From NCBI GenBank assembly GCA_002005505.1, contig MVGU01001594.1:30001-52500 (forward strand): a stretch of DNA of 22,500 nucleotides. Direction: 5' to 3'. Within the stretch, counting starts at the first letter, position 1; each line of letters starts with the position of its first letter. This document shows positions 1 through 19,266 of this stretch, one piece after another. The translations under genes and the position numbers were made by a program. The notes beneath the pieces were generated by a model. That model saw only the letters and a program-made list of their open reading frames with translations, searched no databases and was not told where the DNA came from. This DNA comes from Botryococcus braunii. Taxonomy: Eukaryota > Chlorophyta > Trebouxiophyceae.

Positions 1-9532
<9,532 letters not shown>

Positions 9533-10943
9533 CTGTACCCAGAGAAAGCGCTGTTAGTTGCCTGCCCACCAGGCCCCGAGAATGACGCGGTTCTAAAGGG
9601 GGTTTGCCATGTGAGCGCCCTTATGCTTTGTGGCAAAGAGCAATCCCTTCAGTGGCAAAGAGAACTCTCTAAAGAAGGTAGCCTGCCAACATTGTTCTAT
9701 GAGCCTTGGAAGATAATGCCTGATCTATCCGACTTTTTACAATAGGGGTAAGAGCGGAGGTTTCTGCATTCCTGGCCGGATTTCTTCGCTCTGAAGCTAG
9801 ACAATATTTTTATGCGAAGACAGGGATCACTGACTGATACGGGTCTCGTTCTCGTATATTTATCCACTCATGTAGGATAAATCTTGTGGGGAGTCAATTG
9901 AAACCTGTCCCTTGGATCACTGAAACAACCTCTGCAAGTTCTGCCTCCCAGGCGCCTCCGAGATAGCCTCCAGCAGCAGAAATCCATCCAATGTCCCTTT
10001 CCATAACATTCTCATGAACGATGTTTGATGCGTCGCTTCTGAAACAAAATGTCTTCACTAGGGAGGGGCCACACTAAGTTGGCCCCAGTGGCCACAGTTG
10101 GCTCCACCTAGATGGAGGGATACATATTTCAGAGCCTATCCTCGCAGTGCTATGCTGTGGGAGGCAGAAGAGGCTATACTCTTGCAGACCCGTGAGGTTG
10201 TTGTTCTGCCAGTCCTTTGCTCCAGGTCAGGTTGCTGCTCAAAGCCTTTATTGCGTTTCCTCTGTCTCCTTCCAGTTTTACCAGTCCACCTCTGTAGGTC
10301 AACTAGACGGAGAGGGAATGCACTGCAACTTTGTGTTAGGGAGGGGCGCATGTTTTGAGGATAGGTAATGCCGGCATTACTTTGCCCCACCCCAAGCTAT
10401 GCATGGCAGATGCAAGAACGCATTCTGACATGAAGTTCCCAGCAATACTAGTGTAATCAAAGGTTTGCACCAATAACATTTTACACTGACGTGGTGCACG
10501 AGAGACAGTGCTGGATGTCACACAGAAAGCACTCGTCTGACATATCAATGCAAACATGCGTTATCCAGGCATGATCCATGCTCTTGTAGTTTTGACTTAG
10601 CGGAACAGTGAACAAAATTGGTCACCGCAGGAATGCTTGTATCGGTCGATCCGCTAGGATCAGGAGTTCCCAGTCACCAACCTCAATCTCACCTCGAATT
10701 CAGCGCAAGCTTGCTCAATAGCAGCCTGGACTCCAAGAAAGTTCAGACTCTGTTCATCCATGCTGAAAGCTGTTGTGTTTACATTCCCGCAATGGAGGAA
10801 AGGACACGACCGAGGAAGACGTCCGCTTGACAAACAATTGTAACCATGAAAACAAGCTTAAGAACAATTCTTTTCCTTCATAATAATTTAATACACTTTC
10901 AGACTAAAATGTCGTCCAACATGGCCCATAAACTCAATACCAA
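9533..10943. other. Upstream flank of XPO4; no gene recognised
   Basis: The N-terminal exon and promoter of XPO4 should lie in or beyond this stretch, but I could not place them. A short minus-strand reading at about 9915-10020 (LLLEAISEAPGRQ) looks superficially like an exportin start. It has no in-phase donor leading to exon A. Other ORFs here, such as 10098-10358, show no coding signal. Confidence 0.45.
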
Positions 10944-11216
10944 GTGCACTCGAACCTCTCAGTTAACCTTCGGCCCGAGAAACTGTCGGCCCCAAGTTCG
11001 TGCTCTGCCGGAGCACCCACGGTCCGTGGCCCGCGGACCGCAATGTTGGCGGCCGACGAGGAGGGCTTCGGCCGAAACTTTCGAGGGCCCAACTTCTGGC
11101 CCAGGGCCGCCCTGGCCCAGGGCCCCTGGCAGGGGCCCTGGCAGGGCGGCCCTGAGGGCTCTAAGGACCGGGACCCTGAGGGCTCTGAGGGCCCTGGGGA
11201 CCAGCTACCGCCATGA
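10944..11216 (+). CDS. Hypothetical GC-rich ORF, Gly/Pro/Trp-rich C-terminus
   Basis: I do not recognise this protein. The frame runs to a TGA at 11214-11216. A Met in the same frame at 11043 (MLAADEEGFGRNFRG) is the more convincing start, since composition turns GC-rich from about 10970. Third positions are strongly G or C from 11043 onward, as in the XPO4 exons. The tail repeats QGPWQGPWQGG and then EGSKDRDPEGSEGPGD, which mirrors overlapping GGGCCCTGG-type DNA repeats. It could be a terminal exon, a standalone small gene, or part of a repeat element. Flanking DNA is AT-rich and offers no obvious partner exon. Confidence 0.35.
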   Translation: MHSNLSVNLRPEKLSAPSSCSAGAPTVRGPRTAMLAADEEGFGRNFRGPNFWPRAALAQGPWQGPWQGGPEGSKDRDPEGSEGPGDQLPP

Positions 11217-11910
11217 CTGCCGGATTTCGACTACGCATCCCATGTTGCGGTTCTACAGATTCGCGACACTCTCAATGATATTTGGATCCAACACAACAAG
11301 GAATGTGACGCCAAAGGTGCTGGGATATCCTGCAGACCTGGTACCTACTGGCCAGCAACCTGGCGAGCTGCAGTGACCCAGGTCTATGTGGCGTAAGGGC
11401 CAGAAATCTCCAAGGTCCTGACCACTGCAGTTATTAGGGGCCGGGGAAGCGCCTAATGAAGCTCACTTGATTCTGCTCAAGTATGTAAAGTAATCGACGG
11501 GATGGGGAGGGGGTCTTCGTGTTGTGACGTGACATTAATAATGCCATGATCGGCCCCTAGATCCCGCGTTCCCGCATGCACGATTTCTGGTGTGATTTTA
11601 GGATAAGCTTCACTCTTAATACTAAATGCCATGATATTATGGCATGCATATGCCTCATTGGGTATGCCCACCTGCGCTGGACTTCATAGCACGTGCTCTT
11701 GAGCTCATGAGCTCATATCAAATGATCATGAGCTCGTGTTATATAACATTGAAGTTCAGGAGAAGATGTGGTCAGACGTGCTGCGGCTGAGCCCCTAATT
11801 AAGGGAACCCCCTCACGTTGCTCCAGGCGATGCTGGTCCAGATATTGGCGCCAGATCCATGTTCTGTGAATTTGAGGGCGCTGATCAGATAGGTCATGAG
11901 CCCCCTGCAA
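11217..11910. other. Intergenic; dispersed repeat copy and palindromes
   Basis: Position 11552-11630 is one copy of a dispersed repeat also seen at 17526. Position 11701-11714 is the perfect palindrome gagctcatgagctc, with further GAGCTC/ATGATCAT palindromic sequence to 11737. No gene is recognised. Confidence 0.5.
11552..11630 (+). repeat. Dispersed repeat, copy 1
   Basis: The stretch ggcccctagatcccgcgt... followed by ggataagcttcactcttaat matches, in the same orientation, 17526-17604. The two copies are mostly identical over about 80 bases, with small substitutions. Confidence 0.75.
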
Positions 11911-12480
11911 GGAGATGTCACACCCGTTGTTCTGCTCGAGGGAGATGTCACACCCGCTGTTCTGCTCGAGGGAGATGTCACACCCTCTGTTCTGCTCAAG
12001 GGAGATGTCACACCCTCTGTTCTGCTCAAGGGAGATGTCACACCCGTTGTTCTGCTCGAGGGAGATGTCACACCCGCTGTTCTGCTCGAGGGAGATGTCA
12101 CACCCGCTGTTCTGCTCGAGGGAGATGTCACACCTGTTGTTCTGCTCGACGGAGATGTCACACCCGTTGTTCTGCTCGAGGGAGATGTCACACCCGTTGT
12201 TCTGCTCGAGGGAGATGTCACACCCGCTGTTCTGCTCGAGGGAGATGTCACACCCGTTGTTCTGCTCGAGGGAAATGTCACATCCTCTGTTCTGCTCAAG
12301 GGAGATGTCACACCCTCTTTTCTGCTCGAGGGAGATGTCACACCCTCTGTTCTGCTCGAGGGAGATGTCACACCCTCTGTTCTGCTCGAGGGAGATGTCA
12401 CACCCTCTGTTCTGCTCGAGGGAGATGTCACACCCGTTGTTCCTGTTCGAGGGAGATGTCACCCCACTGTCTGCTAAACG
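11911..12480 (+). repeat. 30-bp minisatellite, 18 copies plus a degenerate one
   Basis: The units begin ggagatgtcacacccgttgt and end tctgctcgag. They sit exactly every 30 bases from 11911 to 12420, then a 31-bp unit (one inserted base) and a degenerate partial copy to 12480. Variable unit positions are 4, 13, 15, 16, 17, 19, 28 and 30. Because 30 is divisible by three and the unit lacks stops in five of six frames, long ORFs overlap on both strands. Confidence 0.98.
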
Positions 12481-12637
12481 AAAGGCCCCTGACTCTGTGC
12501 CACAATTGTTTTGGCAGCGCGCTCAGGTTAGGGTCGGAAACCAGCTGATGTTAACGTTGACCTCAATTTATCCTCATCTTGCTCAAGATAGACATGACGT
12601 GTCCCTCTATTCTTGTGAACACCGTAAGAACAAGTAA
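11915..12637 (+). CDS. Candidate decapeptide-repeat protein encoded by the 30-bp array
   Basis: In this frame every unit reads MSHPLFCSRE, except unit 8, which has two replacements (MSHLLFCSTE). Six of the eight variable sites in the array are silent in this frame. The other four open frames turn the same variants into amino-acid changes (V/A/S and E/K/D in one, N/S/R in another). That pattern hints at selection on this reading. Against it, a TGA lies 18 bases upstream of the first Met. No exon is visible upstream, and a one-base insertion in unit 18 throws the frame before the ORF ends in the next repeat. It may equally be a non-coding satellite homogenised by conversion. Confidence 0.3.
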   Translation: MSHPLFCSREMSHPLFCSREMSHPLFCSREMSHPLFCSREMSHPLFCSREMSHPLFCSREMSHPLFCSREMSHLLFCSTEMSHPLFCSREMSHPLFCSREMSHPLFCSREMSHPLFCSREMSHPLFCSREMSHPLFCSREMSHPLFCSREMSHPLFCSREMSHPLFCSREMSHPLFLFEGDVTPLSAKRKAPDSVPQLFWQRAQVRVGNQLMLTLTSIYPHLAQDRHDVSLYSCEHRKNK

Positions 12638-12749
12638 ATGCGATACCAGCTGATGTTAACGTTGACCTCAATTTATCCTCATCTTGCTCAAGATAGACAT
12701 GACGTGTCCCTCTATTCTTGTGAACACCGTAAGAACAAATAAATGCGAT
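12540..12749. repeat. 105-bp perfect-period tandem duplication
   Basis: Copies at 12540-12644 and 12645-12749 begin accagctgatgttaacgttg and end aaatgcgat. I see a single difference (acaagtaaa versus acaaataaa). The near identity means a recent duplication. It lies 60 bases after the 30-bp array. Confidence 0.96.
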
Positions 12750-13089
12750 ATATAGAGGTTCAAGTAGTTGCAATTGCAATGGCTAGAGTCGAACCCTGAC
12801 ATTAACAAGGACAAGGCCTTAAGGAAACAAGATTGTGGGAGCTCACAATGGCTGTTGTACGTCCTTAATTGAACATTGCACACAATAATGTAAAGGACAT
12901 GCAAAAGCCATTGTACAAATTTTGTTCTGTTCCAGGTGCCATATGGTTACAAATTTGAAATTTGCTTTTGCGCAAGGAGCATTAACTGTGGAGACTGCAT
13001 GAGAACTCGAAGCTCTGCCAAAATTTGGAATTGCGCAGAATTTCTGATTTGTTGTTGACTGTAAAATATCAGAGAGTACATTCTGACGA
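12750..13089. other. AT-rich spacer; no gene seen
   Basis: This is ordinary AT-rich DNA. It includes the Pol III stop for the neighbouring tRNA (AAAA at 13063-13066 on the plus strand). Confidence 0.5.
13063..13066 (-). terminator. RNA polymerase III T-run for tRNA-Gly
   Basis: The plus-strand AAAA is TTTT in the direction of tRNA transcription, 24 bases past the mature 3' end. Confidence 0.6.
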
Positions 13090-13160
13090 TGCGCTGACCG
13101 GGACTCGAACCCGGGTCTGTACCTTGGGAGGGTACTGTTCTACCCCTAGACCATCAGCGC
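13090..13160 (-). tRNA. tRNA-Gly(CCC)
   Basis: The minus strand folds as a complete cloverleaf: acceptor stem GCGCTGA pairing with TCAGCGC, a D arm containing TGGTCTAGGGG (A box), anticodon stem GTACC/GGTAC around the loop CTCCCAA (anticodon CCC), and T arm CCGGGTTCGAGTCCCGG (B box). The discriminator is A. The length is 71 bases with no intron and no encoded CCA. A TTTT Pol III terminator follows 24 bases after the 3' end. The gene decodes GGG glycine codons and stands alone between spacers. Confidence 0.97.
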
Positions 13161-14740
<1,580 letters not shown>

Positions 14741-14750
14741 CCCGCCGCAG

Positions 14751-15045
14751 GCGGCACTCGAGGGGCTTTCAAGGTCCTGTCAGCAATGCCGACATGGGAC
14801 CCAAGCGGCGATCCCGCGCATTCCGCGCCACGTTGGTGGCCTCCCCGGACGCTGCCTGCACGTGGGTCACCCCGGCCCAAGTGCGCTCCCGCACCACTAC
14901 GCTGAAGCGGTTTTTCCACCACAGTTTCACGGGTCGGGTCATGGAGCCGATGGCTACGCATCTGTTCACCCAGAGGGTCCTCCCTCAGGGGGGAGGTGCT
15001 TTTGACACAAGTCGTCTCTGCCGCTCTGCCGGGACGCTGGGGTAA
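14751..15045 (+). CDS. Candidate exon, unknown basic protein
   Basis: I do not recognise the product. A GC-rich block begins right after CCCGCCGCAG. In the frame ADMGPKRRSRAFRATLVASP, then TWVTPAQVRSRTTTLKRFFH, third positions are mostly G or C, as in the XPO4 exons of this window. The other frames lack that bias. It ends at a TAA (15043-15045), so it could be a terminal exon, or a donor could be used at G|GTAAAA (15042). The peptide is rich in Arg, with KRRSR and LKRFFHHS clusters. The arrangement (exon against a microsatellite) resembles XPO4. No upstream exon was found. Confidence 0.35.
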
Positions 15046-15057
15046 AATTGCAAACCG

Positions 15058-15125
15058 CACAACAACAACGACAACAACAACAACAACAACGACGACGAGT
15101 ACGACAACAGCAACAACGTCATCAA
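15058..15125. repeat. (CAA)n/(CGA)n trinucleotide repeat
   Basis: AAC and GAC triplets (acaacaacgacaacaacaac) run for about 65 bases just after the candidate exon. Confidence 0.9.
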
Positions 15126-15162
15126 CAAGACGCACAAGCATGACGGGACGAAGACATTAGAT

Positions 15163-15208
15163 GGGCTGCAAGGGCAAGCCTGACAGGAATTGCTTGCCCT
15201 TGCAGCCC
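15163..15208. repeat. Perfect 17-bp inverted repeat (hairpin)
   Basis: The left arm gggctgcaagggcaagc (15163-15179) and the right arm gcttgcccttgcagccc (15192-15208) are perfect complements around a 12-base loop. There is no T-run after it. Confidence 0.95.
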
Positions 15209-16496
15209 TGACAGCTCGTCAAAATTGCGCTTGTGGTAGACCTTGGAATGGGCTTCCGCTCTGGCTAAGGGGTGTGTTACTTGGGGTTAATTAACCGCAA
15301 GGTAAAGGTCTTTTATATGAGCAAAGGTCCTCGATGGGGAAGTTGGAGGCCGAGCTGAGTCGGATGTGGCGCAACATCTCAACGGTTGCGAGGACGTGGA
15401 CGTGGGGCAGGCCTTGCTTCTAAGGCTCCAGCGGGCGTGAAAATGCAGGGGGGGGGGGGCAGCATTTGCGGCTCGGCGGGGGTCTTTTCTTGCGACTGCG
15501 CAGCCATCGTCATTGGTTGTGACTTCCCTCATATGAGTGGCCTCCTCTTGCCCTTCTTTACAGCCCTCCCCGGACCCCCCCCCCACCCCCAAAAAAAACA
15601 ACTTTGAGGGTTCATGTTGACGTTCACAACCCGTTCCTGGAACGGCTCTCTGTGGTCTCTCTGTAAAGAGCATGTTTAGCTCTAGAGCGCGAGACAGTCC
15701 GGCCAGTCAAGGGGGCGAGCTTTCCGTGGAGAAATGCTCTGCAAGGATATTTGCATCGATTCCGGGCCAGTATACGGTATGGCGCTCGGGCCATACTGGC
15801 ACTTTCACCGGTGCACAACTTACCTTGGAGAATGTTACAGCTTTGCTCTGGACATATTTCGATTGATTATGTGGATGGATGAATGAATGAACGTGTGAGT
15901 GAGTGAGGAGGAGTGAGTGAGTAAATGGATGGATGGACGGATGAACGAACGAATGAATGGTACCCCTAAGCCGTCGTGATGTATAGACGTGCGTGTCAGC
16001 CAACTTTTGGGCGTTTTTCCTGAATCGTTTTTCCTGTTCCTTCGAATATATGTCAGAACCCTAGACTGATTGAATTTTCTCATGTTCCTTTAATGCAAAA
16101 AAGAGCGAACCGGGATTTCATGCCTGTTGCATGAGCACCCGCATTTCATGTCTCTGCGGTTTTCCTTGCGTGAATTCAATTATCTGTCATACAATGTAAA
16201 TGGCCATCGCGGGATAAACTGGTACCGGTACTGCTGGTATGGTACTGCGGCATGCCATCAAGTTGCTCACGTGAATTATTCATAGCACATGTCTCTTTGA
16301 TGTCCCTAGACTACATGACAAATTTGTCATGATGGCTATCTGCAAATGCTTTCATGGGACAATGTGTTCTGACCTCTACTCGCACAACTGCTTGCAGGTT
16401 TCATTCCGTTTATGATGTTCAGTCAGTTACTTACGATCTGTTCATATGTCTTTCCAGAGGCATATCAGGGGACAACAATAGTGTAATTACAACGAG
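15209..16496. other. Intergenic; tetranucleotide repeat, weak coding hint
   Basis: A short plus-strand reading at about 15330-15438 (LDGEVGGRAESDVAQHLNG, ending in TGA) looks mildly coding but lacks a clear acceptor. At 15871-15961 there is a degenerate GATG/GTGA/GAAT repeat. Nothing else is recognised. Confidence 0.4.
15871..15961. repeat. Degenerate tetranucleotide repeat
   Basis: Mixed ATGG, AATG, GTGA and AACG runs (gtggatggatgaatgaatga) cover about 90 bases. Confidence 0.85.
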
Positions 16497-16544
16497 CTCG
16501 GGACCGAACAACAGATCTTCTACGATCTGTTGTTCGGTCCCGAG
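16497..16544. repeat. Perfect 21-bp inverted repeat (hairpin)
   Basis: The left arm ctcgggaccgaacaacagatc spans 16497-16517. Its exact reverse complement is at 16524-16544, with the loop ttctac. Pairing stops abruptly at both ends. There is no T-run after it, so a simple terminator is unlikely. Confidence 0.97.
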
Positions 16545-16561
16545 GTCCTTTCGTGTCTGGG

Positions 16562-16713
16562 TGGCACCTGCTGTTGATTTGGTTCCTGAGTGGCACCTAC
16601 TAGGGTTAGAATCAGTCATGTTAGGTATGGTTAGGGTTAGAAACATTAGTTTAAGGCTTTGGTCTCTGAATGGCACCTACTAGGGTTAGTCTCAGTCATG
16701 TTAGGTATGGTTA
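16562..16713. repeat. 80-bp tandem repeat with TAGGGTTAG motif
   Basis: The block tggcacctactagggttag begins at 16591 and 16671, and each copy continues to cagtcatgttaggtatggtta. A partial copy (tggcacctgc) is at 16562. The first copy continues into ggttagggttag. Confidence 0.85.
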
Positions 16714-17138
16714 AGTGTTCCCTACATAGCAGGCATGCGGAGTGACTGAGTGCTTAAACTGAGTTTTTACCCTTAACGCTGTATACAAATTTGGGTAAAC
16801 TTGGTGGAGCTCCAACGTCCGCTGAAGTACGAAAAGCTCTGTCGAGGTTACTGGACTATGTTCGTGAATGCTTATGACAGTAGTGCGCACAGATAACCTG
16901 CATTGCTGGCCTCATCCATTACGTGGTTGATGGCACACACCTGGGAACACCTGCAGGGCCGACTCGACGTGACGTGCAAGTTCTTTCTGAGTCTGGGCAC
17001 CCTCAGTTTTGTGTCGTCTTACATACAGGAGTCCAACTTCACCTTTCCTCTTTCAGTAACGCGTGTTGGCCTCTAGGGGCCACATTCTCCATAAATAAAG
17101 GATAAAAGATTTTGATTCTTCACATTGTTTTGCTTCAG
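16714..17138. other. Intergenic or intronic; no firm gene
   Basis: An ORF at 16923-17105 (plus) has no recognised family. The end of this stretch carries a good polypyrimidine tract and acceptor (ttgttttgcttcag) leading into the next candidate exon. Confidence 0.4.
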
Positions 17139-17235
17139 GAATCCCCACGTTTTGCAATGCGACATTTGTGGCCATGAGGACTATCAAACATGCTTTGAAC
17201 AGAAACTTTGGAATACTCATATTTGTTTGTTCGAG
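17139..17235 (+). CDS. Candidate internal exon with a Cys-rich zinc-binding-like motif
   Basis: A strong acceptor (ttgttttgcttcag) is followed by the reading NPHVLQCDICGHEDYQTCFE and then QKLWNTHICLFE. The donor is GAG|GTAGAA. CDIC, a later Cys, and HIC would fit a small zinc finger or ribbon, but I cannot name the family. The exon is 97 bases and AT-richer than the XPO4 exons. No partner exons could be placed with confidence on either side, so this remains a single-exon guess. Confidence 0.28.
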
Positions 17236-17832
17236 GTAGAAAGGAAGGTAGTGCAGGAGACAAATTTTGCCAAATTTTGCTATCTGCCTGTTTAGTGCGG
17301 TATTGCGGAAAGGGACATTGGTTGGGTGCGAGGTACCATTTCATACAAATATCTGCGTTCATACATCTCTGCGTTCGCGTTACGACTCAGTTTCTGCACT
17401 ATTCCATGGTCTCCCCCCCCCCCCCTACTCTCTCACCCCCAGCCTCCCCCCACCCCTTAGGTGGGTGTAGGGGTGCCCCCCCCCCCTCTCTCTCTCTTTC
17501 CCTCGCATTATCACCTTGAATATTTGGCCCCTGGATTCCGCGTCCCTGCATGATGGATTTATGGTATGCGGTTAGAATAGGCTTCACTCTTAATTTTAAA
17601 TATCCCATCAGAGTATCTTCATTTCACTCCTTTTCTAGAGCCACGTCGGTTTGATAACAGCCGATTGTAATTCGCGTATATGGCCGTACGGTGAAGGCCG
17701 GGGACTGGAAGGAAGAAGAAGTCGGGTCAGTTTCATCAATGCGGCGGCTGTGGGTCGCCAGCTGGCCGCTCGCCGGGTGTGACTCATAGCTTGACACATT
17801 GGGGGTTTGGGTCCCTGAACATTGGGCTGGTC
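17236..17832. other. Intergenic; C-rich stretch and dispersed repeat copy 2
   Basis: C-runs lie at 17414-17424 and 17477-17486. A second copy of the 11552 repeat is at 17526-17604. No gene is recognised. Confidence 0.5.
17526..17604 (+). repeat. Dispersed repeat, copy 2
   Basis: This matches 11552-11630 in the same orientation (ggcccctggattccgcgtcc..., then ggcttcactcttaat). Confidence 0.75.
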
Positions 17833-19260
17833 TTTTTTACTCCACTCTTGTAAAAGAAGAAGTTACATCTGTCCAGCCACGAGGGCATGATGAGATGTCC
17901 ACAACACACACACACACAAGCCAAAACTAGGAAGAACTGACCACAAGAAGTGGCCAAGCGAAGAGCGAAGGCATAACTGAGCAAACGAAAAGGGGAAGGA
18001 AGGGGGGATAGGGGGGGGGGGCAGCCACAGACGTGGCTGCGGCCAAGTCACCGTAGCCGGCGTAAATCAGCACGAGCCTGGAATGCATCCGAGATAAAGG
18101 AGACGACCGCACGCAAGTCAGCGTGCCAAATGAACTGCCGAAGAGATCTAGAAGGACCCACAAACAAGTGGGGATAACGGTCCCGCACCGCAGTAAGAGC
18201 GGGACAGTGAAAGACAAAGTGGTGTTCATCACCCACAGAGGAGCCACACATATCACACAGGCGCTGAAGGCGCGGAAGACGTTGTCTGCGGCCATGTCAA
18301 TGGGGAGGCCATGAACACCAAGACGAAACCTGAGAAAGAGCCGGACCTTGGCAACATCAAGAGACAGATAAAGGAGGCGGGAGCGCTGAGCCTTAGTGGG
18401 GCGCGCAAACCACCGCACATAAGTACATAGCTGGGGATCAGCAGGGGCTAACCGAGGGGAGACATGGAGAGAGGCCACAGGGAGGGTATTGGCCTGCCTA
18501 GTGAGAGCTAAAAAGGTATCCATATCAACGGGCTGCGGGCGCTGACAATCAGCCGCATAGGGGTAACCTAAGCGGCGAAGGGCAGCGATAAAAGAACCCG
18601 CCCAGGACGGGGAACGAGGCGTTACGCCATAGTAGCATGAGTCCCTATGAATACGTGCATACAAGTGGTCGGGTGGGAGATCCACCAGAGAGTTCCAAAA
18701 GGTGACCACACGCTTGAACCAGATATGATGAAGGGGCCAAACGCCAACCTCAGCAAGGAGCACATCGGTGCGGACCGTTTGACGAACCCCAAGGATCATC
18801 CGTAACATAGTAAGAAATTCCTTTTCTAAATCCTTAGCGGAGGGCCGAGTGGAAGATGGGGAAAACACCCGTAGACCCCAAACCTCACACCCATATGAGC
18901 AAGCAGGCACCACACATGCTAAGAAGAGACGCAAGAGAATACCGATCGAGGTGGCACAGAGGGAGGGGGGGCCTCCTTCGAGGGGGGGAAGACCATGGCA
19001 TGGCACTTAGGAACACGCACCCGCATACGTGCGGACTGGCACCACTCTGAAGCAGCGGGGAGAAGGTGAGCCTGCAACTCCTCCAGGGACTTGGCCTGGA
19101 GTGTGTAGTCATCAGCATAACCTTGAATAGGGACACAACGACCATCCCGGGTGGCGGGTCCCATACCCGGACACCGAGCTGCAATATAACGAATCAGACC
19201 ATCCGAATAAAGACCAAACAGAGTAGGACTTAGAGTGCTCGCTGGGGAGTCCCTAGTGGG
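17833..19260 (-). mobile_element. Degraded, 5'-truncated LINE (non-LTR) retrotransposon
   Basis: Minus-strand pieces appear in LINE ORF2 order. First is the reverse-transcriptase palm with [13 protein letters not shown] (19233-19195) and YADDYTL (YADD at 19119-19108). Next is VPKCHAMVF, then CSYGCEVWG and the thumb-like block [20 protein letters not shown]. Last is a C-terminal CCHC zinc knuckle, [18 protein letters not shown] (about 18257-18204). The element probably ends at the A-run (TTTTTT on the plus strand at 17833-17838). These elements copy their RNA into DNA at a nick. This copy is dead: a stop lies at 19267-19269 just before the palm, and there are at least two frameshifts. Confidence 0.88.
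18048..19006 (-). pseudogene. LINE ORF2 C-terminal region with zinc knuckle, frameshifted
   Basis: The frame from about 18960 to 18265 covers the post-palm region. It includes YGCEVWG, the conserved LGVR...VLAE.G.WPL block, and [19 protein letters not shown]. The CCHC knuckle and tail ([17 protein letters not shown], ending in a stop at 18048) lie in a different frame from about 18257. Hence there is a second frameshift. The open frame that continues to 17927 without the knuckle is an artefact. Confidence 0.85.
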
Positions 19261-19266
19261 GACATA
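18919..19266 (-). pseudogene. LINE reverse-transcriptase palm fragment
   Basis: One open frame carries palm motif 4 ([12 protein letters not shown]), the catalytic YADD, and the downstream KC.AMVF block. The frame is lost near the G-run at 18966-18971, after which the match continues in another frame. Upstream palm and fingers (about 150 residues in intact LINEs) are absent. Confidence 0.85.

Noticed and set aside
9915..10020. XPO4 first exon candidate reading LLLEAISEAPGRQ
   Set aside because: There is no donor in the phase required by exon A, and similarity is limited to a few hydrophobic residues.
11911..12460. CRISPR array
   Set aside because: The 30-bp units are head-to-tail with no spacers, in a eukaryotic genome. 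It is a minisatellite. The same applies to the 25-bp array at 22041-22290.
12780..12850. tRNA-derived SINE suggested by GGGTTCGACTCTAGCC
   Set aside because: The B-box match is imperfect, the T stem does not pair, and no A box lies at the right distance.
17927..18260. The left third of the 359-residue minus ORF as real protein
   Set aside because: After about 18257 the conserved zinc knuckle is in another frame. The rest is read-through past a frameshift into the 3' untranslated region.
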